This document shows positions 28,336 to 37,563 of a DNA stretch of 64,000 nt, one piece after another. Source of the DNA: JAFAXD01 sp963760435. Lineage in GTDB: Bacteria > Pseudomonadota > Alphaproteobacteria > Rhizobiales > Xanthobacteraceae. The notes under the pieces were generated by a model. It had not been told where the DNA came from. It saw only the letters and a program-made list of their open reading frames with translations, and searched no databases. How positions within the stretch are numbered: the stretch's first letter is position 1; each line of letters starts with the position of its first letter. The translations under genes were made by a program, and so were the position numbers. The stretch covers positions 186,001 through 250,000 of the forward strand of contig CAVXDE010000040.1 of NCBI GenBank assembly GCA_963760435.1, given 5' to 3'.

Positions 28336-29556
28336 CTAGCCACTGGGGAGCGGAGCCGGGAGTAACAACGTCGTCGTGAATCCCGGGACAGGCGGGGCCA
28401 TCCAGCGACGCGCGCGCCCGCGCCCGAACGATTGCACCTTGCCGGCGGTGCCAAGCTCTTCCAGCGCCCGCTGCACGGTGCGCTGGCTCGACCCAAGCGC
28501 CAGCGCCAGCGCCGAGGTCGACCAAGATTCGCCATCGGCAAGGAAAGCAAGCACCGCCGCATGCTGCTCCTCGCGCGGCCGTCCGAGCATGACAACCTCA
28601 CGCGCGTGTTGCGGCACCAGCGCAAAGCCGTGGTCTGTTGCGATGACGCCGGCGAGCGGTCGCAGCACACGACGCAACCGGCCGATCTCCACGCGCAGCC
28701 GCGCGCGATGTGATTCATCCGCCTCCTTGCCACGAAAGGCGCGCGCGATGAGCGCGCCGCGCGGCACGTCACCCGGCCACGCTTCGGCGAGCGCCCGGGC
28801 CAGAGCGAACAGCACCGGACGCCTTGTGAGCGCGACACTGGACCGTGCGTCGCGCACCGCATGCCGGCATGCATCAATCACGAGCACGCCGGTGGAGAAC
28901 AGCGCTTCGACCTCATCGAGCCGCAGCAAGCGATCCTGGCCATGGGCGACGAGGCGGGCCGCGGGTTCAGCGAGCACGTGCGCGGCGGCTTCGACCTCGG
29001 CGCTGAGTGCCACGATACCAGCGGCGTGTGCCGCGCGTTGCGCCCTGGCAAGAGCGGCGCGCGCGATCTTCGTCCGCACGCGTCGCATCGCGATCCCGGC
29101 AACGACCAGCTCGTGGGCGGCCCGCACCGCAGGCGGGACAGGCTCGGGATCGAACGCGGCGGCGAGTTGTTCGGCGGCATCGAGGCGCCCGGTCAGAAGA
29201 AGGTGCCGGATCTCGAGATGCCGCGCATAAGCCGCGTTCACCTTGTCGCCGCGCGCTTCAAGGGTCGCCCGTGCCGTCGCGAGCGCCTTGGCCGACCAGG
29301 TGAGGTCGCGCGAGACCAGTGCGATTTCAGCTTCGGCGACGATACAGCGCGCCCGGGCGACAGCCTCCGTCGGAGCGAAGGCGCGCGCCGCGCGCCGCAG
29401 CAGAGTTCTGGCGCGGGCCAAATCGCCGAGCTGCGCCATCGCGGTGCCACGCAACGCAAGCGCCGGCGCATCGTCGCGCAGGGCGACCCGGTTCAGCGCG
29501 CCGAGCGGATCGCCCGCGGCGAGCGCAAGTGCCGCGGCGGTAATCAGTGAGTCCAT
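28336..29556 (-). CDS. Transcriptional regulator with TPR-like N-half and two DNA-binding domains
   Basis: 406 residues from MDSLITAAALALAAGD. Residues 1-230 are alanine/arginine-rich helices of TPR type. Residues about 250-340 form an OmpR/SARP-type winged helix (LFALARALAEAWPGDVPRGALIARAF, LRVEIGRLRRVLRPLAGVIATDHGFAL). The C-terminal 70 residues form a second winged helix (STSALALALGSSQRTVQRALEELGTAGKVQSFGRG). It probably controls its operon partner, the propeller gene downstream. No nearby ligand domain is recognised. Function is inferred from domains. Confidence 0.75.
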   Translation of the reverse strand: MDSLITAAALALAAGDPLGALNRVALRDDAPALALRGTAMAQLGDLARARTLLRRAARAFAPTEAVARARCIVAEAEIALVSRDLTWSAKALATARATLEARGDKVNAAYARHLEIRHLLLTGRLDAAEQLAAAFDPEPVPPAVRAAHELVVAGIAMRRVRTKIARAALARAQRAAHAAGIVALSAEVEAAAHVLAEPAARLVAHGQDRLLRLDEVEALFSTGVLVIDACRHAVRDARSSVALTRRPVLFALARALAEAWPGDVPRGALIARAFRGKEADESHRARLRVEIGRLRRVLRPLAGVIATDHGFALVPQHAREVVMLGRPREEQHAAVLAFLADGESWSTSALALALGSSQRTVQRALEELGTAGKVQSFGRGRARRWMAPPVPGFTTTLLLPAPLPSG

Positions 29557-29672
29557 GTGAACCGCGCCACACTTATCACTCCGAAAGACGCGCTGGCAAA
29601 AGTGCCGACCGCACTTGTAGGATAGACAAATCAAAAGGCCATCAGGCCCAAGAAAACGTCAGGGAGGAGTTG

Positions 29673-30650
29673 ATGAGGAGGATCACGCGCCGCAGCTTTA
29701 TGGCTTCGGCGGCAGCGGGAGCATCGCTCGGCTTCGGCATGAACGTGGTGCGCGCGCAGGATTATCCCAACCGGCCGGTCAGGTTCATCGTCCCGCTCGC
29801 ACCGGGCGGCGCCATCGATTTCGTCGCGCGTCAGGTCGGCGACGTGTTGTCGCGCAACCTCGGCCAGCAAATCGTCGTGGAAAACCGAACCGGCGCCGGA
29901 GGGACCGTCGGCATGGATGCGGCGCTCAAGAGCGCGCCGGACGGCTACACCGTGCTCATCACCAATGATAATGCGGCGAGCGCGCCGCATATCATGCACT
30001 TGAGCTACGATTACACCAAGGAGTTGCTGCCGATCTGTTATCTCGGTCGCCAGCCGCAGATCCTGGCGGCGCATTCCTCGCTCGGCGTCACGACGTTGCA
30101 GCAACTCGTGGCCTACGTGAAGGCCAATCCCGGAGTTGGTGTTGCAACGTCGGGGGTCGGGTCGAACCAGCACGTGCTGGCGGAATGGTTCAAGCGCGAA
30201 GCAAACATCAAACTCGAGCACGTGCCGTATCGCGGAGCCGGGCAGGCGGTGAATGATTTGATCGCAGGGCACGTGAAAACGGCTATCCTCGGACCGACGT
30301 CGATGATGCCGCACTATCAGGCTGGCACCATCAAGCTGCTGGCCGCGTCTTCGGCCAAGCGCGCCCCGACGCTGCCGGAGATCCCGACCTTCGAGGAGGG
30401 TGGCTTCAAGGGCATCGTGCTCGAGGCCTGGTACGCGGCTTTCGCGCCACCCGGCACGCCGGCGCCAATCATCGATAAGCTCAATACCGAGATGAATACG
30501 GCACTCAAAGACCCCAAGCTGCTCGAGAATTTCAGCGCCGGCGCGCTCGAAGCGATCGGCGGCAGCCCCGACGTGATCGGTACGCTCGCCCGCGCCAACT
30601 CGGAGAAATATTCGCAGCTGGCGGAGGAGCTGGAGATCCACATCAATTGA
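29673..30650 (+). CDS. Tripartite tricarboxylate transporter substrate-binding protein (TctC/Bug)
   Basis: 325 residues. Start chosen at MRRITRRSFMASAAAGASLG, right after an AGGGAGGAG ribosome site; it has a twin-arginine-like signal (RRSFM followed by an alanine-rich segment) ending near ARA. The mature part begins QDYPNRPVRFIVPLAPGGAIDFVAR, the Bug family signature. The TctA/TctB membrane subunits are not in this window, so it is an orphan periplasmic binding protein for a carboxylate or similar ligand, as is common in Hyphomicrobiales and Burkholderiales. Confidence 0.92.
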   Translation: MRRITRRSFMASAAAGASLGFGMNVVRAQDYPNRPVRFIVPLAPGGAIDFVARQVGDVLSRNLGQQIVVENRTGAGGTVGMDAALKSAPDGYTVLITNDNAASAPHIMHLSYDYTKELLPICYLGRQPQILAAHSSLGVTTLQQLVAYVKANPGVGVATSGVGSNQHVLAEWFKREANIKLEHVPYRGAGQAVNDLIAGHVKTAILGPTSMMPHYQAGTIKLLAASSAKRAPTLPEIPTFEEGGFKGIVLEAWYAAFAPPGTPAPIIDKLNTEMNTALKDPKLLENFSAGALEAIGGSPDVIGTLARANSEKYSQLAEELEIHIN

Positions 30651-30671
30651 CGCGGCCGGGTGGGATATCGG

Positions 30672-31991
30672 CTACGCGAGCCGCCAAACCCGAACCGGCT
30701 GCTCGTAGCCGCGGATCGGCACGTCGCCCAGGGAAGCTGCGTCGGCAACGCCGCCGATCTCCTGGTGCACGGCGTCCGAAATCAGCAGTTGTGACCCGAA
30801 CTCCTTGTTGAGCCCTTCGATCCGGGAGGCAAGGTTCACGGTGTCGCCGATCACCGTGTATTCCTTGCGCCGGGGCGAGCCGACGCTGCCCGCCACCACG
30901 TTGCCGAGATGCAGGCCGATGCCGATGCGCAACGGCCAGTCGCTGTCGGCATTCTGTTCCTGGATCGCGACGAGCATCTCGCGCGCCGCGGTGACGGCAC
31001 GCTCGGCCGCCTTCGGATCATCGAACGGCGCGCCGAACAATGCGAGAAAGCCATCGCCGAGAAACTTGTTCACGATGCCGCCGTTGCGATCGACGATCTC
31101 GACCAGGACCGCGAAGGCCGTATCCAATCGCTCAACAACCTCCTGCGGCGAGCGCACGCTGGCGGCGGCCGTAAAGCCGCGAATGTCGACAAACATGACG
31201 GCAACGCGGCGGGTATCGCTTTCGGCCGTCGAACCCGTCTCGAGCAGGCGCTCGACGACCTGCGGCGAGACGTGCTGGCCGAACAGGTTGGTCACGTGAT
31301 CACGCGCCGTTGCAGCGGCGATGCTGGCTTCGAATTGCCGGCGCAGTTGCATACCGACCGCGCCCGCCAGGACCCCGCAGGCAAGGATCACGGCACTCCG
31401 CGACATCAGAAAACCTGTTGCCAAAGTCGGCTCGCCGACTGCGGCTTGCGCTGCCGGATGCAGCAACGCGAGCCCGAGCAGCTCAGCGCCTGCGACAAAG
31501 CCAGTGAATGTGGAGAGCCAGAAGTCGAGCCGCAACGTCGAGAGAATGATGAACACGAAGTAGAGAAGGGGAGCAACGAATGCCAAAGCCTGCGCAGCTC
31601 CCATGTTGCTCATATGCGCAAACAGCACGGCAGTCGGCAAGCTGGTCTCAATGAGCACGCTGAGATAGCGGCGAACCTTCGGCACATCGCGATCGAGCTT
31701 GATTTGATGGGTAATCAGACCCAGCACCGAAACTTCGAACAACACGAAACAGGCATAGCCGATAAACAGCACGAGAAATGGGAAGTGCCCGCGCCAAATG
31801 CGATCCAGCACCTCAGGCGCGAGCAGCCCAACCAAGCTCAGAGCACCGGCGACCACGGTCGCGACGATGATCAATGCTTTGATGCGCAGCCGCTCGGTTT
31901 TGAGCACCTCGCGGCCAAGCGCATGCTGGAACTCAGGCGAAAGACGGCGCTGATGCTTGCCGCGCGCGGAGTTGCCAATGAAGGCCAGCAT
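30672..31991 (-). CDS. Membrane-anchored class III adenylate/guanylate cyclase
   Basis: 439 residues. The N-half has about six hydrophobic segments (residues 40-235), the C-half is a class III catalytic domain. Metal aspartates are seen in VAVMFVDIRGF (near 268) and FLGDGFLALFG (near 310); substrate-contact residues in NKFLGDG and EYTVIGDTVNLASRIE, the last also holding the transition-state Asn and Arg. All are present, so the enzyme should be active, probably making cAMP. A weakly conserved linker follows the helices (HAMP-like). It faces the amidohydrolase gene divergently. Confidence 0.92.
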   Translation of the reverse strand: MLAFIGNSARGKHQRRLSPEFQHALGREVLKTERLRIKALIIVATVVAGALSLVGLLAPEVLDRIWRGHFPFLVLFIGYACFVLFEVSVLGLITHQIKLDRDVPKVRRYLSVLIETSLPTAVLFAHMSNMGAAQALAFVAPLLYFVFIILSTLRLDFWLSTFTGFVAGAELLGLALLHPAAQAAVGEPTLATGFLMSRSAVILACGVLAGAVGMQLRRQFEASIAAATARDHVTNLFGQHVSPQVVERLLETGSTAESDTRRVAVMFVDIRGFTAAASVRSPQEVVERLDTAFAVLVEIVDRNGGIVNKFLGDGFLALFGAPFDDPKAAERAVTAAREMLVAIQEQNADSDWPLRIGIGLHLGNVVAGSVGSPRRKEYTVIGDTVNLASRIEGLNKEFGSQLLISDAVHQEIGGVADAASLGDVPIRGYEQPVRVWRLA

Positions 31992-32057
31992 GGACTTAGG
32001 CGATCCAATTCGATGTTATGGGGCCCGGTTCGGAACGTTCGGCGAGAGTAATCACAC

Positions 32058-32903
32058 ATGATCATCGATATCCATCCGCACGTCGTGTCCCCCGACACCA
32101 AACGCTATCCGCTGGCGCCGCTGGGCGGCAAGCAATCCGCCTGGTCACGTGAGCGGCCGACCACGTATCAAACATTGCTCCAGGGCATGGACGAGGCGGG
32201 CATCGACAAGGCCGCCATCGTGCAGACGTCGACCGCCTACGGCTATGACAACAGCTACGTGGCCGATGCCGTCACGGCCGTTCCGTCACGGTTCACCGGC
32301 GTTTATTCGATCGACATCCTGGCATCCGACGCGGTGCAAACATTCGATCATTGGCTTACCCGCGGCTGCTCGGGTATGCGCCTGTTCACCACCGGCTCGA
32401 CGCTGCCGGACCAGGCCACGTGGTTCGCCGACCCGAAAACCTACCCCTTCTGGGAGCACGCGTCGGCCAAGGGCATTCCCGTCTGCATGCAGATGCAACA
32501 GGACGGCTTGCCGCTGTTGCGGCAGATCATGGATCGGTTTCCCAAGGTCACGATGATCCTTGATCACTTGGCCCGCGCGCCGTTCGAGGATGGTCCTCCT
32601 TACAAGGACGCCGGGGAGTTCCTCGAGCTCGCCAGATACGGCCAAGTCTATCTCAAAATCACCCCGTTCAACGTCACACCCAAGAGCTGGGGCAAGGCCA
32701 CACCGGACACGTTTTTCGCCAAGCTCATCGATGCCTTTGGTGCGTCGCGGATTGCCTGGGGATCAAACTTCCCGAATTCACCCGGCACAGTGTCCGAAAT
32801 CCTGGCTGCCGCGCGGCTGGCGTTCTCGTTCGCCAAAGCTTCGGATCAGGATTGGATTTTCGGCAAGACCGCGCTGGCGCTCTACCCGACTTTGGCTGGC
32901 TGA
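32058..32903 (+). CDS. Amidohydrolase family (LigI/PDC lactonase-like)
   Basis: 281 residues starting MIIDIHPHVVSPDTKRYPL. The N-terminal H-x-H (DIHPHV), the TVMILDHLA-type histidine (TMILDHLARAPF) and the C-terminal D/N-containing WGSNFPNSPG motif are the metal-site features of the 2-pyrone-4,6-dicarboxylate lactonase branch of amidohydrolase_2. In WGSNFP the catalytic aspartate of WGSDWP is asparagine, so activity is uncertain. It abuts the convergent rimO with no gap between coding ends. Confidence 0.82.
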   Translation: MIIDIHPHVVSPDTKRYPLAPLGGKQSAWSRERPTTYQTLLQGMDEAGIDKAAIVQTSTAYGYDNSYVADAVTAVPSRFTGVYSIDILASDAVQTFDHWLTRGCSGMRLFTTGSTLPDQATWFADPKTYPFWEHASAKGIPVCMQMQQDGLPLLRQIMDRFPKVTMILDHLARAPFEDGPPYKDAGEFLELARYGQVYLKITPFNVTPKSWGKATPDTFFAKLIDAFGASRIAWGSNFPNSPGTVSEILAAARLAFSFAKASDQDWIFGKTALALYPTLAG

Positions 32904-34247
32904 TCAGAAACCGACCACGGTGCCGTGGAGATCGTACGCGTCGGCACGGTCGATCTTCACCGTCGCAATCTCACCGATCCGCAGCGGGCGGTGGCTGGTC
33001 ACATGCACGTTGCCGTCGATCTCCGGGGCATCGCCCTTGGTGCGGCCCCGGGCCCTGCCGCCGTCGACTTGGTCGAAGATCACCTGCTGCCGCGTACCCA
33101 CCTTGCGCTTGAGCCGCCGCTGCGAGATGGCCTGCTGGCGCTGCATGAAGCGGTGCCAGCGCTCCTCTTTGACCTCGTTGGGGACCGCTGCGGCGAGATC
33201 GTTGCTGACCGCGCCGGCAACGGGCTCGTAGCGGAAGCAGCCGACACGATCGAGCTGGGCCTCATCGAGCCAGTCGAGCAAAAACGCGAAATCGTCCTCG
33301 GTCTCGCCCGGGAAGCCGACGATGAAGGTCGAGCGGATGGTCAGCGCCGGGCAGATCTCGCGCCAGCGGTGGATGCGGTCGAGTGTCTTCTCCTGCGCGG
33401 CGGGCCGGCGCATGCGCTTGAGCACGTCCGGACTCGCGTGCTGAAACGGGATGTCCAGGTAGGGCAGGATCTGGCCCTCGGCCATGAGCGGGATGACGTC
33501 ATCGACATGCGGGTAGGGGTAGACGTAGTGCAGCCGCACCCAGACCCCGAGCTCCCCGAGCGCGCGGGCAAGGTCAATGAACTTCGCCGGGACCTCGCGG
33601 CCGCGCCAGCTGCTGGGGGCGTATTTAACATCGACCCCATACGCCGAGGTGTCCTGCGAGATCACCAGCAGTTCCTTGACGCCGGCGGCGACCAGCCGCT
33701 CCGCTTCCCGAAGCACGTCGGCGGCCGGCCGGGAGACTAGGTCGCCGCGCAGTTTCGGGATAATGCAGAATGTGCACCGATTGTTACAACCCTCTGAAAT
33801 CTTGAGATAAGCGTAGTGCCGCGGGGTGAGCTTGATGCCCTCGGGCGGAAGCAGGTCGAGGAACGGGTCATGCGCCGGCGGGGCGGCCCGATGCACCGCC
33901 GCGACCACGCTCTCGTATTGCTGCGGGCCGGTGACGGCGAGCACCTGCGGGAACCGCTCCGTAATCGCCTCGGGCTCCGCCCCCATGCAGCCGGTGACAA
34001 TGACCTTGCCGTTGTCGGCCAGGGCCTCGCCAATGGCGCCGAGCGATTCCTGTTTGGCGCTGTCCAGAAACCCGCAGGTATTGACGATCACGAGGTCGGC
34101 GCCGTCGTGCTTTCGCGCAAGCTCGTAGCCCTCGGCGCGCAGCCGCGTGATGATGCGCTCGGAATCGACCAGCGCTTTCGGGCAGCCGAGCGAGACAAAG
34201 CTGATTTTCGGCCCGCGCGACGGCGCGGTGGTTTCATCAACAGCCAC
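32904..34247 (-). CDS. rimO: Ribosomal protein S12 methylthiotransferase RimO
   Basis: 447 residues, typical of RimO. N-terminal UPF0004 domain (SFVSLGCPKALVDSE, VIVNTCGFLDSAKQES, VIVTGCMGAEPEAI) with its three cluster cysteines, then a radical-SAM domain with C-N-N-R-C-T-F-C near 154-161, then a TRAM domain ending in VKIDRADAYDLHGTVVGF. RimO adds a methylthio group to Asp of ribosomal protein S12. It lies directly downstream of the DUF1932 dehydrogenase gene on the same strand. Confidence 0.96.
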   Translation of the reverse strand: MAVDETTAPSRGPKISFVSLGCPKALVDSERIITRLRAEGYELARKHDGADLVIVNTCGFLDSAKQESLGAIGEALADNGKVIVTGCMGAEPEAITERFPQVLAVTGPQQYESVVAAVHRAAPPAHDPFLDLLPPEGIKLTPRHYAYLKISEGCNNRCTFCIIPKLRGDLVSRPAADVLREAERLVAAGVKELLVISQDTSAYGVDVKYAPSSWRGREVPAKFIDLARALGELGVWVRLHYVYPYPHVDDVIPLMAEGQILPYLDIPFQHASPDVLKRMRRPAAQEKTLDRIHRWREICPALTIRSTFIVGFPGETEDDFAFLLDWLDEAQLDRVGCFRYEPVAGAVSNDLAAAVPNEVKEERWHRFMQRQQAISQRRLKRKVGTRQQVIFDQVDGGRARGRTKGDAPEIDGNVHVTSHRPLRIGEIATVKIDRADAYDLHGTVVGF

Positions 34248-34266
34248 GTTAAATCCAGAATGCGCC

Positions 34267-35175
34267 CTAATGCGCCTTTTCGTCGATCAGCGCCTGGCCG
34301 ATCGCGTCGAGCATGGCGCTCCGGCCCTGCGGGACCGCTGACCGCAGCGGCTCGCGTTTGCCGAGATCGCCCATTTCCTGCTGACGGCGAATGGTGCCGG
34401 CCGTCATATGGGGATCGATCCCCAGCTCCCGCAATGTGTCCGCCACTTCTTCCATCTCGTGAGCGCGGCGGACGCCGTGGTTCGCCATCCGCTCCAGGTT
34501 GTATTCCACTTGGTTGCTCCAATCGAGGCCGGGGAAGCTCTTGCCGAGGGAGGCAAAGATCTGCTCCTCGACCCCGGCGCGGCGGGCGGCGAGGAAGCAC
34601 TCCAACGTGAGCGCTTCCAGTCCTTTGACCATGACGCTGCGCACCATCTTGATCGCAGCAGCGGCGCCGATCTCGGGCCCCGCGACGGAGACCCGCATAT
34701 CCAAGCCGGTCAGGATCGGCTCGAGGCTCGCAGCGTGCGGCCCGGCGAGCAGGGCAGGGGTCTGATGCCGCGCCGGATGCACCGGCGCCATCACGGCCAC
34801 GTCCACATAGCGCGCGTGCCCATCCATGACCCGCGCGGTTTCCTGTTTGCGGCCCGGCGACACCGAGTTGATATCCAGGAAATATTGGTCCGGGCGCAGG
34901 AACGGCTTCGCTTGTTCGGCGGCCTCGAGGCTCGATGCAGCGGTGACAGCAGCGACGATCAGATCCGCGCCAAGCACCGCGTCACCGACCGAGGTGCCTC
35001 GCCGCACGCCCATCTGCTCCGCGGCGTCGCACAGGCGGCGCCCATCGGGGCTCGGAAACAGGATGTCCCACGCGGCTACGGTCGTAACGCCGGCGTCGCG
35101 CAGCCCGGCCGCGAGCGCTTGGCCGGCTTCGCCAAAGCCGATGAAACAGACACTGGGCGTATTGGGACGAGCCAT
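34267..35175 (-). CDS. NAD(P)-dependent dehydrogenase, DUF1932 C-domain
   Basis: 302 residues. A Rossmann N-domain (VCFIGFGEAGQALAAGLRDAGV) resembles 3-hydroxyisobutyrate and 6-phosphogluconate dehydrogenases, with the SVSPGRKQETA substrate-loop region and an AIKMVRSVMVKGLEALTLEC helix, followed by the DUF1932 helical domain. The catalytic lysine is within the KMVRS stretch. Substrate unknown; related genes sit in aromatic-acid pathways. It is upstream of rimO on the same strand and divergent from the second amidohydrolase. Confidence 0.85.
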   Translation of the reverse strand: MARPNTPSVCFIGFGEAGQALAAGLRDAGVTTVAAWDILFPSPDGRRLCDAAEQMGVRRGTSVGDAVLGADLIVAAVTAASSLEAAEQAKPFLRPDQYFLDINSVSPGRKQETARVMDGHARYVDVAVMAPVHPARHQTPALLAGPHAASLEPILTGLDMRVSVAGPEIGAAAAIKMVRSVMVKGLEALTLECFLAARRAGVEEQIFASLGKSFPGLDWSNQVEYNLERMANHGVRRAHEMEEVADTLRELGIDPHMTAGTIRRQQEMGDLGKREPLRSAVPQGRSAMLDAIGQALIDEKAH

Positions 35176-35289
35176 GACGTCACCGCTGATTTGCTGCTCA
35201 ACTCAGTTCGTTGCCGGGTGGGGGCCGTTTTGGTATGCCTGTCGTAATCAATTTCAGCAAGGAGGACGGCCAACGGCCGGAAAGCGCCC

Positions 35290-36306
35290 ATGACGATCGA
35301 CATGCATGCGCACTGGTTCCCGGAAACCCTGGCCGATGCGTTTCGCAAACGCACCAGCAAGCCGTGGATCTACACCAAGGAGGACGGGAAGGAGTACCTC
35401 GAAGGCTCATTCCCGGCCGCCCCGCTACGGCTGGAAAGCCTCGATACGCGCTTGAGTGAAATGGACCGTACGGGCGTTGAGCTCGGCATCCTGTCGCTTT
35501 CCCCCGTGACCGGCATCGAGGGGCTGCCGGCGGAGGAATCAGTCCCGCTCTGCCGCATCGTCAATGACGCGCTCTCCGCTGCCTGCATCAAATATCCCGG
35601 TCGTTTTTCCGGCTTGGCCTCACTGCCAACCGCTGACACGGGCGTAATGGTCGCCGAGTTCGAGCGCGCCATGGCACTGCCGGGCATGGTCGGCGCGATG
35701 CTGGCCGGCGACGGCTTCTTGTCGCTCAAGCGTGCGGAACGCTTCCGGCCGGTCCTCGAAGCGGCCGACCGTTATGGCGCGATCATGCTGGTGCACTACG
35801 GCAGGATCGCCAACGACGCGGAGCCGGTGAAAATCGATTCGTCCGACAACGGCCATCCGCGCGTCGGCACGCTCGATATGCAGTCGCGGCTGTCCCAGAA
35901 CATGATCACGTTCTGCTTGACCGACTTCTTGAAGTCATTCCCCAACGTGACCGTGCTCAGCCACAACCTCGGCGGCAATATTCCGTTCGAGATCGAGCGC
36001 ATGGATCACCGCACCATGATCGATCTGCCGCCGGGGACCGAGCTGCCGTCGAAGAAATTCCGCGCCGCGCCGGTTCTGGTTGACTGCAACTCGCTCGGGG
36101 CACGCGCGATTGAGCTCGCCGCAGAGGTCTATGGCGCCGACAAGATCGTGTTCGGATCCGACGGCACCGGCTTCGGCATGGAGTGGACCCAAAAGGCGAT
36201 CAAAGAAGCGCGCCTCACCGAGCACGAGCGCGATCTGATCCGCCACAACAACGCCGCCGCTGCGATCGCCAAGGTGAAGCGGCCGATGGCCGCCGCCGCA
36301 GAGTAG
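35290..36306 (+). CDS. Amidohydrolase family (ACMSD-like decarboxylase/hydrolase)
   Basis: 338 residues. H-x-H metal site at MTIDMHAHWFPETLADAF, further ligands in IMLVHYG and VLSHNLGG, and the aspartate in IVFGSDGTGFG near the C-terminus, all as in ACMSD-type amidohydrolase_2 enzymes that decarboxylate or hydrolyse aromatic-ring fragments. The full set of ligands is present, so an active zinc enzyme is likely. Together with the neighbouring DUF1932 dehydrogenase it could act in breakdown of an aromatic compound; that is inference. A REP-like element follows. Confidence 0.88.
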   Translation: MTIDMHAHWFPETLADAFRKRTSKPWIYTKEDGKEYLEGSFPAAPLRLESLDTRLSEMDRTGVELGILSLSPVTGIEGLPAEESVPLCRIVNDALSAACIKYPGRFSGLASLPTADTGVMVAEFERAMALPGMVGAMLAGDGFLSLKRAERFRPVLEAADRYGAIMLVHYGRIANDAEPVKIDSSDNGHPRVGTLDMQSRLSQNMITFCLTDFLKSFPNVTVLSHNLGGNIPFEIERMDHRTMIDLPPGTELPSKKFRAAPVLVDCNSLGARAIELAAEVYGADKIVFGSDGTGFGMEWTQKAIKEARLTEHERDLIRHNNAAAAIAKVKRPMAAAAE

Positions 36307-36316
36307 GGCGCTCTTT

Positions 36317-36461
36317 ACCTCTCCCCGCTTGCGGGGAGAGGTCGACTTTCGAGCGCAGCGAGAAAGTCGGGTGAGGGGGACTCTCCTCACGCTCAGGACT
36401 CGCGGATAGGCCCCCTCACCCGGCGCTACGCGCCGACCTCTCCCCGCAAGCGGGGAGAGGT
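36317..36461. repeat. REP/BIME-like palindromic repeat between convergent genes
   Basis: Each end is a near-perfect palindrome, ACCTCTCCCCGC and its complement with a TT or AA centre. The middle holds a GACTTTC / GAAAGTC hairpin, and the GGTGAGGGGG near the left end is mirrored by CCCCCTCACC toward the right. This layout is a widespread intergenic repeat of Hyphomicrobiales. It lies between an amidohydrolase and the NitT binding-protein gene, where it may serve as a two-way terminator. Confidence 0.85.
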
Positions 36462-36471
36462 AGAGAGCACC

Positions 36472-37401
36472 TCACGGCTCGTACAAATAATTCTTCGGGT
36501 CGGGATTGCCCTTGATGATCCCTTCCTGCTTGGCGAGATCGACCCAGAACTTCACCTGTTCCGGGGTCACGTCGACAATCAAATTCGGCGGCGGCAGTGC
36601 GGCCACGACCTGCGGCGGCAGCTTGGTGTATTTGGCGATCGCTGCGTAAAGCTCATCCACATGCGTCTTGGCGTAGGCGTTGGCTTCCCGCATCGCCTCG
36701 CGCAGCGCGATGACCGTGTCTTTGTTCTCGACGGCCCATTTACGCAACGTCGCGTAGACGACGGTGAGCGTGCCGTCCGGCGTATCCTTGAGCCAGTTTG
36801 CGACCTCATAGCCGGCGCCTGACTGCAGAATGCGCGCCGTGAACGGGGCCTGCGCCGGGTAGGCGTCGATCTGCCCGCTGCGCAGCGCATCGGCGGCCTG
36901 GGGGAATCCCATTTCAACATATCGGACCGAGTTCGGATCGACGCCATTCGCCTTGAGCGAGCGCCGCAGCATGAAGTGCAACAGCGCGCCGAGCCCGGGG
37001 ACGCCAACGGTCTTGCCCTTGAGATCAGTCGGCTTCTCGATCCCGCTGCCCTGGCGCGCGACCAGAACGTCGCCGCTGAGCGGATAGACCGCACCGCCGG
37101 CGATGACGACGATGTCGAGCCCGGCATCGTCGGCCTGCAACAGCGTCGGCATGGTGGGGCCGGCGACCTGTACGGAACCGCTCACCAGCGCCGGAGGGTT
37201 GTTGCCCGAGCTCGCGGTGAGCACGAACTCCATGTCGATCCCGCGCTTTTTGAAGAACCCCGCTTCCTGGGCCAGGTACGAGGAGCTGAAGCCAGTCACC
37301 GCCGTATAGAGCATCTTCAGCTTGGTTTCGGCGCCAGCAGGTCCGGCATTGGTTAGGACTGCTGCCGCGGCAGCCATCAGAACATAGGCCAAGCGTCTCA
37401 T
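36472..37401 (-). CDS. NitT/TauT-type ABC transporter substrate-binding protein
   Basis: 309 residues from MRRLAYVLMAAAAAV with a signal peptide ending at AGA. Features of the NMT1/THI5-like family: YLAQEAGFFKKRGIDMEFV, GSVQVAGPTMPTLLQA, DLKGKTVGVPGLGA and ALRSGQIDAYPAQAPF. Such proteins deliver nitrate, sulfonates, thiamine precursors or aromatic compounds. It is the divergent partner of the ATPase-permease-permease operon to its right and almost certainly serves it. A long continuous frame covers it and the upstream region, but only this part is coding. Confidence 0.9.
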   Translation of the reverse strand: MRRLAYVLMAAAAAVLTNAGPAGAETKLKMLYTAVTGFSSSYLAQEAGFFKKRGIDMEFVLTASSGNNPPALVSGSVQVAGPTMPTLLQADDAGLDIVVIAGGAVYPLSGDVLVARQGSGIEKPTDLKGKTVGVPGLGALLHFMLRRSLKANGVDPNSVRYVEMGFPQAADALRSGQIDAYPAQAPFTARILQSGAGYEVANWLKDTPDGTLTVVYATLRKWAVENKDTVIALREAMREANAYAKTHVDELYAAIAKYTKLPPQVVAALPPPNLIVDVTPEQVKFWVDLAKQEGIIKGNPDPKNYLYEP

Positions 37402-37563
37402 TCGTATCCTCCCGGGGCCCGCAAGGGTGCCTTGGAATGGCCGTATCGCGTTCGTGCAATCGGCGTCAACCGCCACCGGACAGAACCGCCGCTCGACAAG
37501 GGCCGACGGGACATGCAATGTGCCGCAAATACCAAAAATCAGGGATGCGAAACCGGTTACTGC

